Made by a program: the position numbers and the translations under genes
Shown here: positions 1 through 3,868 of the stretch, one piece after another
How the letters are laid out: every line of letters starts with the position of its first letter
How positions within the stretch are numbered: the stretch's first letter is position 1
The notes under the pieces: model-generated
Databases searched by the model: none
The model's input: the letters and a program-made list of their open reading frames with translations, nothing else
What the model was told of the DNA's origin: nothing
Assembly (NCBI GenBank): GCA_016190405.1
Contig: JACPQO010000254.1
Location: 1-6,910, forward strand
Length of the DNA stretch: 6,910 nucleotides
Direction: 5' to 3'
Source: Chloroflexota bacterium
GTDB lineage: Bacteria > Chloroflexota > Dehalococcoidia > SM23-28-2 > RBG-16-64-32

Positions 1-107
1 GGCTTGAGGAGGCCCTTCTCCTCGTAGAAGCGCAGGGTACGCTGGGTGACGCCGGTGCGGTCCGCCACTTCGCCGATCTGCAGGTAGGCTTCGTTCGCGT
101 CGGGCAC
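1..107 (-). CDS. MerR-family transcriptional regulator, N-terminal part (runs off left edge)
   Basis: Only the first 35 codons are in the window. The visible protein begins MPDANEAYLQIGEVADRT and continues through GVTQRTLRFYEEKGLL. This is the winged helix-turn-helix signature of MerR regulators (IGEVA helix, then the TLRFYEEKGLL wing). The effector domain lies outside, so the signal it senses cannot be told. The start is a GTG at 107-105; an AAGGAG Shine-Dalgarno sits 6 bases upstream (complement of 114-119), which decides the start. It lies 98 bases downstream of the same-strand 250-residue gene, but has its own strong promoter. Known for the family: dimers bind a dyad between -35 and -10 and distort the DNA to activate, often also controlling their own gene. 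Confidence 0.85.
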   Translation of the reverse strand, partial: MPDANEAYLQIGEVADRTGVTQRTLRFYEEKGLLK

Positions 108-149
108 GGCTCACTCCTTAGAACAAAGGCAGCGCGTTGCTTGAATTGC

Positions 150-178
150 AGTATAGGAGCCTCTAACCCCTACGTCAA
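150..178 (-). promoter_or_regulatory. Promoter of the MerR gene with candidate MerR operator in the spacer
   Basis: On the minus strand a -35 TTGACG (complement of 173-178) is followed by 17 bases and a -10 TATACT (complement of 150-155), a near-consensus sigma-70 promoter. An imperfect inverted repeat, TAGGGG / CTCCTA separated by 7 bases (complement of 154-172), fills the spacer and touches the -10. This is the placement used by MerR regulators. The expected transcript start near 143 gives a leader of about 36 bases to the GTG. Autoregulation is inferred; only the promoter match and the dyad are seen. Confidence 0.6.
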
Positions 179-205
179 GGTTATACCGCTCCGCGCGGGC
201 CGGTT

Positions 206-958
206 TCAGGAAAACTCTTCCTCCTCTTCCTCCCCCGCCGACACCAGCGCCTGCACCGGCAGCATCACCTGCGGTCGCTCTTCACGCCGGCGCCCGCGGG
301 GCGGCAGGGCATCGACGGCCCGGCGCAGCGAGGGGAGGCGGTCCAGGGTGCGGCCCTCGATGATGACGCCGGCCACGCCAGCGTCGCGCAGGGCCTGTAG
401 TCGGGACGAGTCCACGTCTGAGGGAAGCTCCCTCAGGAGCGGCAGGCGCGAAAGGACGCTGAGCCGCCGCAGCTCCAGCGCTCGCGCCACGGTCAGAGGG
501 TCTTCCGGTGGGGCGACCAGCAGGGCGTCGAGCGACAGGTCGGCCAGGAGCCGCAGCGTGGTGTCGGCCGTGTCGCGGGCCAGGGTCAGCACCACGCCGA
601 TGCCCTCCTCCAGGAGCGATTCTGCCGGCGCCGCTTGCGGGTCCAGGACGACGAAGTCGGCGCCGGCTTCACGCAGGGCGTTCACCGCGGCGCGGTCCGG
701 CTTGAGAAGGTGGACGCCCAACACCACGGCCCCTGCCTTTTGGGCCTGCTCTTTGAGCTTGCCGGGGTCAACGCCCTCCAAGAGGACGGCGTCGGCCCCC
801 TTGCCGGCGGCCTCGGCCGCCTTGTGGGCGTCGCCGGCGGACAGCCGCACCAGGCAGAGGATGGCCGGGGCCGGCTTGCGGGCGGCCCTGGCGCCAAACC
901 CCATCGGCGCCGCCTCCACGCGGCTGGCCTTACGGATCAGGTCGGCAAGCTTGCTCAT
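206..958 (-). CDS. Uncharacterised 250-residue protein, probable (beta/alpha)8 barrel, with polyglutamate tail
   Basis: I do not recognise a named family. The sequence has about eight regularly spaced hydrophobic beta strands alternating with Ala/Leu-rich helices: roughly residues 31-38, 56-61, 77-83, 100-106, 120-127, 143-149, 167-177 and 195-201. That is the pattern of a TIM barrel. The strand endings (LLEG at 59-62, VVLDP at 103-107, VIIEG at 198-202) put acidic residues at the expected active-site face, but no diagnostic catalytic motif is visible. The C-terminus is basic (PPRGRRREERP, 219-229) and then ends in GEEEEEEFS. There is no signal peptide or membrane segment, so it is likely cytoplasmic. 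The ATG at 958-956 is preceded by AAGGAG at 6 bases. It is divergent from the SDR gene and upstream of the MerR gene. The coding call is firm; the function is unknown. Confidence 0.8.
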   Translation of the reverse strand: MSKLADLIRKASRVEAAPMGFGARAARKPAPAILCLVRLSAGDAHKAAEAAGKGADAVLLEGVDPGKLKEQAQKAGAVVLGVHLLKPDRAAVNALREAGADFVVLDPQAAPAESLLEEGIGVVLTLARDTADTTLRLLADLSLDALLVAPPEDPLTVARALELRRLSVLSRLPLLRELPSDVDSSRLQALRDAGVAGVIIEGRTLDRLPSLRRAVDALPPRGRRREERPQVMLPVQALVSAGEEEEEEFS

Positions 959-1005
959 GCGGGTCTCCTTGGGGGCTGGGCGCGGGATTCTGCGGCCCTA
1001 CGCCA

Positions 1006-1034
1006 ATTATGAGGACGGACTGTGCCGCAAGCAA
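1006..1034 (-). promoter_or_regulatory. Candidate promoter for the 250-residue barrel gene
   Basis: On the minus strand TTGCTT (complement of 1029-1034) and CATAAT (complement of 1006-1011, five of six matches to the -10 consensus) are separated by 17 bases. A transcript starting near 999 would have a leader of about 40 bases carrying the AAGGAG site. The -35 is weak (three of six), so this rests mainly on the -10 and the spacing. Confidence 0.45.
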
Positions 1035-1038
1035 GGAA

Positions 1039-1068
1039 TCGACGGCGCCCTCCGGCCTGCGATAGTAT
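1039..1068 (+). promoter_or_regulatory. Candidate promoter for the SDR gene
   Basis: TCGACG (1039-1044) and TAGTAT (1063-1068) are separated by 18 bases; each box matches the consensus at four of six positions. The AT-rich patch containing GTATATAC (1065-1072) is the only one near the start of the SDR gene. The leader would be about 20 bases. This would be back-to-back with the candidate promoter at 1006-1034 on the other strand. Confidence 0.3.
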
Positions 1069-1094
1069 ATACGCCGACCTGGAAGGAGGCGCCT

Positions 1095-1847
1095 ATGAAG
1101 CTGGAAGGAAAAAGCGCCCTGGTGACGGGCGCCGGCTCGGGGATCGGTAGGGCCATCGCCCTCCTGTTTGGCGCTGAGGGGGCGCGGGTGATAGCCGCCG
1201 ACATCAATGAGCAGGCAGGGCAGGCCGTGGCCCGGCAGATCGAGGACAGCGGGGGCGTGGCGCGCTTCCTGCGGGCGGACACCTCCCGTGAAGATGAGGT
1301 CAGGTCGGCCATCGCGGCCACGGTAGAGGCCTGGGGCCGGCTGGACATCCTGGTCAACAACGCCGGCATCGGCGGCCCGGCCTACACCTGGGACCAGGTC
1401 ATCGCCGTGAACCTATCGGGGGTGTTCTACGGCTGCCTGCACGGATTGCCGCAGATGGCCGGCCAGGGTGGCGGGGTCATCGTGAACATGGCATCGATGG
1501 CCGGCCTGGTGGGGGCCAGCCTGCCCGAGGGGTTCCCGGGCGGCTTCGGATACGCCTACGGGGCGGCCAAGCACGGGGTCATCGGCCTCACGCGACAGTT
1601 TGGCCTGGACGGCGCCGCGCACAACGTGCGGGTCAACGCCATCTGCCCTGGCTGGATCGATACGCCGCTGATCGCGCCCGTGAGGGACGTCGAGCCGTTG
1701 CGCCAATGGGCGCTCCAGAACACCCCCCTGGGCCGCCTGGGCCAGCCCGAGGAGATAGCGCAGGCCGCCCTGTTCCTGGCCAGCGACGACTCTTCGTTCA
1801 TGACGGGCGCCGCCCTGGTGGTGGACGGCGGCTGGACGGCCCGCTAG
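1095..1847 (+). CDS. Classical short-chain dehydrogenase/reductase (SDR), 250 residues
   Basis: This is an NAD(P)-dependent oxidoreductase acting on a hydroxyl/carbonyl substrate that cannot be named from sequence. The cofactor motif TGAGSGIG is at residues 11-18, and an acidic residue ends the second strand (D36 in AADIN), which usually favours NAD(H). NNAG is at 88-91. The catalytic set is visible: N106, S134 (NMASMAG), Y155 and K159 (YGAAK). CPGWIDT is at 184-190 and the C-terminus is VVDGGW. The length is normal for FabG-like SDRs. The segment between S134 and Y155 is about eight residues longer than in FabG and is rich in Gly and Pro (LPEGFPGGFGYA), so the substrate loop may differ. ATG 1095 is chosen because AGGAGG (1084-1089) lies 5 bases upstream and the protein begins in standard SDR fashion. 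An open frame running back to 141 is not credible as an extension. The ceramidase-like gene follows after 136 bases. Confidence 0.93.
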   Translation: MKLEGKSALVTGAGSGIGRAIALLFGAEGARVIAADINEQAGQAVARQIEDSGGVARFLRADTSREDEVRSAIAATVEAWGRLDILVNNAGIGGPAYTWDQVIAVNLSGVFYGCLHGLPQMAGQGGGVIVNMASMAGLVGASLPEGFPGGFGYAYGAAKHGVIGLTRQFGLDGAAHNVRVNAICPGWIDTPLIAPVRDVEPLRQWALQNTPLGRLGQPEEIAQAALFLASDDSSFMTGAALVVDGGWTAR

Positions 1848-1928
1848 GTGATGCCATGACGCCTCTCCGGACCTGCGCCGCGCGTCCTGAGATGCTGGCT
1901 GTCGGTCGGGATGTCCGCGCCCGTGGAG

Positions 1929-1970
1929 CCGCGCATTTTGATGCGCGGGGGTGTAGATCATTACACGCCC
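1929..1970 (+). promoter_or_regulatory. Two overlapping hairpins just upstream of the ceramidase-like gene
   Basis: CCGCGCAT (1929-1936), a TTTG loop and ATGCGCGG (1941-1948) form a perfect 8-bp inverted repeat. A second one follows: GTGTA (1951-1955), a GATCAT loop and TACAC (1962-1966), extendable past one mismatch to GGG (1947-1949) and CCC (1968-1970). The two share bases 1947-1948, so their fully extended forms compete. There is no U-tract, so a simple terminator is unlikely. They end 13 bases before the ATG at 1984, which has no recognisable Shine-Dalgarno. A protein-binding site or an RNA element controlling translation are both possible. The structure is seen; the role is inferred. 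Confidence 0.35.
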
Positions 1971-1983
1971 GCCAGTTGCCGCC

Positions 1984-3333
1984 ATGACCTCCCTCCGCGC
2001 CGGCGCCGCCACCGTCGATATCACGCCCCCTGTGGGTGGGCTGATGGACGGCTATGGCGCCCGCCGTCAGCCGTCGCAGGGCGTGCACGACCCGCTCATG
2101 GCCCGCGTGCTGGCGCTGGACTACGGCGGGCCCGAGCGGCAGTGCGCCATTGTCAGCTGCGACCTGCTGGGCATGCACCCCTGGATCACCGCCGAGGTGC
2201 GACGCCTGGCGGCCGAGGGCGCCGGCATCCCGCCTCAGCATGTCATCGTGGCGGCGACGCACGACCACGCCGGCCCGGCCGGCCTGCGCGGCGGCATGTT
2301 CTCCCGCCTGGACGAGGAGCAGGCCCGCCTCCTGGCGGAGCGGCTCGCCGGCGCCATCGCCAGCGCCCACGCGCAGCGACGCCCGGCCGCGCTCAGGCTG
2401 GGCCAGGCCGCCGTCGACACGGTGAGCATGAACCGCCGCCACCCCGATTGGCCCATCGACCCCGTGCTGCGGCTGCTGCTGATCGAGGGCGACGATGGCG
2501 CGCCCGTCGCCTCGCTGATGAACTTCGCCTGCCACGCTACCGTCCTCAACGCCACCAACCTGATGCTATCGGGCGAGTTCCCCGGCGCCGCCTGCCGCCT
2601 GATCCAGGAGCAGACCGGGGCGCCCTGCGTCTACCTGAACGGCGCCTGCGGCAACGTCAACCCCGTCTGGGTGCACCAGGACTTCGACAGCGTGGAGCGG
2701 GTGGGCCAGATCATCGGCGGCCAGGCCTTGCGGCTCATCGGCGAGCTGCGCACCCTGGGCCCCGGCCAGCGGGCCCACAACATCCGCTGGGACGAGTTCC
2801 CGGAGAAGCCGGTGCCGGGTCGCGCCGTTGAACCCAGATTCGGAGCCGTGCGGCGCGAGATAGACCTGCCGCTGCGCTCCTTCTTCCCCGACGAGCAGTA
2901 CACAGCCCGCATCGAGGAGCTGGAGGCGCTACTGGCTCCGCTCGCCCAGGGCTCGGACGAGCGCCGCGAGGTCATGGCTCAGCTCACGCGCACCCAGAAC
3001 GAACGCTGGGCGGCGGTCTGGGCCCGCCGGACCGACGCTGCTGTCCAGCGCACGGAGGTGCAGGCCCTGGCGCTGGGCGAAGGTCTGGCTCTGCTGGCCC
3101 TGCCCGGTGAGTTCTTCGTGGAGACGGCGGAGGCCATTCACGCTGCCTGCGGCCTGCACACCCTCCTGGTCGCCTGCTACGCCAACGACTACATCGGCTA
3201 CGTCATCCCGCCCGACGCCTACGAGCAGGGCGGCTACGAAGCCGGCGTCACCTTCTGCCCGCCGGAAGCGGAGGCTATAATCGTGGACGCGTCATTGGCC
3301 GCGCTCAGAGCGGCCACCGATCATGCCCGCTGA
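1984..3333 (+). CDS. Neutral/alkaline ceramidase N-terminal-domain family protein (Ceramidase_alk-like), 449 residues
   Basis: The start RAGAATVDITPPVG (5-18) with GYGARRQP is the family opening. ATHDHAGPAGL (91-101) and NFACHATVL (180-188) carry the His residues expected to bind zinc (H93/H95 and H184). LPGEFF (373-378) and NDYIGYVIPPDAYEQGGYE (401-419) match the conserved Glu and Tyr region near the metal site. In true neutral ceramidases the nucleophile Ser lies in a GDxSPN motif; here that place reads GNVNPV (223-228), so Ser is replaced by Asn226. The protein lacks the C-terminal domain of ceramidases of about 670 residues and has no signal peptide, so it is probably cytoplasmic. It may be a metal-dependent amidohydrolase-like protein or enzymatically altered; ceramide as substrate is doubtful. 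An in-frame TAG at 1954-1956 and no other start codon fix ATG 1984, despite no clear Shine-Dalgarno. Its 3' end overlaps the cyclase-like stub. Confidence 0.82.
   Translation: MTSLRAGAATVDITPPVGGLMDGYGARRQPSQGVHDPLMARVLALDYGGPERQCAIVSCDLLGMHPWITAEVRRLAAEGAGIPPQHVIVAATHDHAGPAGLRGGMFSRLDEEQARLLAERLAGAIASAHAQRRPAALRLGQAAVDTVSMNRRHPDWPIDPVLRLLLIEGDDGAPVASLMNFACHATVLNATNLMLSGEFPGAACRLIQEQTGAPCVYLNGACGNVNPVWVHQDFDSVERVGQIIGGQALRLIGELRTLGPGQRAHNIRWDEFPEKPVPGRAVEPRFGAVRREIDLPLRSFFPDEQYTARIEELEALLAPLAQGSDERREVMAQLTRTQNERWAAVWARRTDAAVQRTEVQALALGEGLALLALPGEFFVETAEAIHAACGLHTLLVACYANDYIGYVIPPDAYEQGGYEAGVTFCPPEAEAIIVDASLAALRAATDHAR
3276..3281 (+). promoter_or_regulatory. Perfect TATAAT inside the 3' end of the ceramidase-like gene
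   Basis: A six-of-six -10 box lies in very GC-rich coding DNA, about 42 bases before the ATG of the cyclase-like stub at 3323. A -35 at the right distance is poor. It could be an internal promoter for the downstream ORF or a chance result of an Ala-Ile-Ile codon choice (GCT ATA ATC). Confidence 0.2.
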
Positions 3334-3439
3334 CGGCACCTTCATCCTGGCCGACTTCTCCGGCTACACACTCTTGGCACCGTGCATCGCTGCCTGTGGG
3401 GCAACGGCTCAGTTCGCGGGCGGACGGGGCGCGTCGTAA
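3323..3439 (+). pseudogene. 5' stub of a class III adenylate/guanylate cyclase-like gene
   Basis: This 38-codon ORF starts at an ATG that overlaps the last 11 bases of the ceramidase-like gene, an arrangement typical of translational coupling. Its first 16 residues, MPADGTFILADFSGYT, match the beginning of class III nucleotide cyclase-like domains (form FxDxxGFT or ADISGYT), including the Asp that binds metal in active cyclases (D11). From residue 17 on (LLAPCIAACGATAQF) the family pattern stops, and the frame ends at TAA 3437-3439. No continuation of a cyclase domain is visible in another frame before the dockerin-like gene. The simplest reading is that most of the gene was deleted, with the junction near 3370. 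A real small protein cannot be excluded. Confidence 0.5.
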
Positions 3440-3459
3440 TCGCGATACCCGACTATCGT

Positions 3460-3489
3460 TTGACAGCCGCAGCGAGGCGATGGTACGGT
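3460..3489 (+). promoter_or_regulatory. Promoter of the small dockerin-like gene
   Basis: A consensus -35 TTGACA (3460-3465) is followed after 18 bases by TACGGT (3484-3489), preceded by TG one base upstream (extended -10). The -10 matches at only three of six positions, but the perfect -35 and the extended element support it. The DNA from 3459 to 3495 resembles the promoter region at 3775-3811 and begins with the same TTTGACAGCC. Confidence 0.6.
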
Positions 3490-3527
3490 GCCCCTATCTG
3501 CGCGCGACTAGAGAGAGGGAGTGCGTC

Positions 3528-3779
3528 TTGGTCACCGGCGTTACCGCTTTCCGCTTTCTGTCATCGCCCGTCGCTGTCGTCGCGCTGCTGCTGGCGGGCG
3601 GCGGCAAGCCCGCCGGCGCCTCACCCCACCTCTGGGGCGACACCGACGGCGACGTGGACGCCCTCAAGCTCCTGCGCTTCGTCGCCGCCCTCCCCTACAC
3701 GCAGGACGAGCCCTGCCCGGACATCGGCGAAGAGGTGCTGGTGAGCGCCGGGGTGAGCCGGGCTGGGCGGGCGGTTTGA
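3528..3779 (+). CDS. Small exported protein with one dockerin-like segment, 83 residues
   Basis: TTG 3528 is chosen because GAGGGAG (3515-3521) lies about 6 bases upstream and the protein then opens with a plausible signal peptide: MVTGVTAFRF, then a hydrophobic stretch (PVAVVALLLA, 14-23) ending near AGA|SP (29-33). The mature part is short: WGDTDGDVDALKLLRFVAAL (36-55) and then PYTQDEPCPDIG (56-67). As I recall it, this resembles the dockerin-like, calcium-binding segments at the ends of many secreted Dehalococcoidia proteins. Here it stands alone, and the acidic loop looks shortened: GDTDGDVD leads straight into ALKLL with no acidic residue at loop position 12. It may be the truncated C-terminus of a once larger protein or a minimal secreted peptide. 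The TGA stop lies inside the -35 box of the next gene's promoter. Confidence 0.6.
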   Translation: MVTGVTAFRFLSSPVAVVALLLAGGGKPAGASPHLWGDTDGDVDALKLLRFVAALPYTQDEPCPDIGEEVLVSAGVSRAGRAV

Positions 3780-3804
3780 CAGCCTGGCCGAGCGGGCGTA
3801 TCAT
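3776..3804 (+). promoter_or_regulatory. Strong promoter of the propeller-protein gene
   Basis: TTGACA (3776-3781), a 17-base spacer and TATCAT (3799-3804) give 11 of 12 consensus matches at ideal spacing, the best promoter in the window. The -35 box contains the TGA stop of the dockerin-like gene. Transcription should start near 3811, followed by GGGGAGAG (3828-3835) as ribosome binding site. Confidence 0.8.
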
Positions 3805-3827
3805 GTGCCCATTCTTAGCCCAGTAGC

Positions 3828-3844
3828 GGGGAGAGCCAGTCATA
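3828..3844 (+). promoter_or_regulatory. Ribosome binding site pointing to a possible ATA start codon
   Basis: GGGGAGAG (3828-3835) is 6 bases before an in-frame ATA at 3842-3844, but 33 bases before the first conventional start, GTG 3869. No ATG, GTG or TTG in the reading frame lies between the in-frame stop TAG (3824-3826) and 3869. Starting at ATA adds nine residues, xRHLARRAA, exactly the basic n-region that the following hydrophobic signal peptide lacks. Confidence 0.5.
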
Positions 3845-3868
3845 CGACATCTTGCGCGGCGCGCGGCA

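Noticed and set aside
141..1094. Long in-frame extension upstream of the SDR start
   Set aside because: The translated extension is Ser/Arg-rich with no domain character, is antisense to the 250-residue barrel gene, and the SDR family start with a strong ribosome binding site is at 1095.
1413..2024. Minus-strand open frame of 203 codons
   Set aside because: Shadow of the SDR gene; it runs through the hairpin region and resembles no protein family.
1798..2535. Minus-strand open frame of 245 codons
   Set aside because: It is antisense to the ceramidase-like gene; composition follows GC-rich codon positions and no motif is visible.
1911..2831. Plus-strand open frame of 306 codons overlapping the ceramidase-like gene
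   Set aside because: Arg/Pro/Gly-rich out-of-frame reading of a clearly conserved gene.
3521..3826. GTG-started frame of 101 codons in the dockerin-like region
   Set aside because: The product is Arg-rich and featureless, whereas the other frame gives a signal peptide and a dockerin-like segment.
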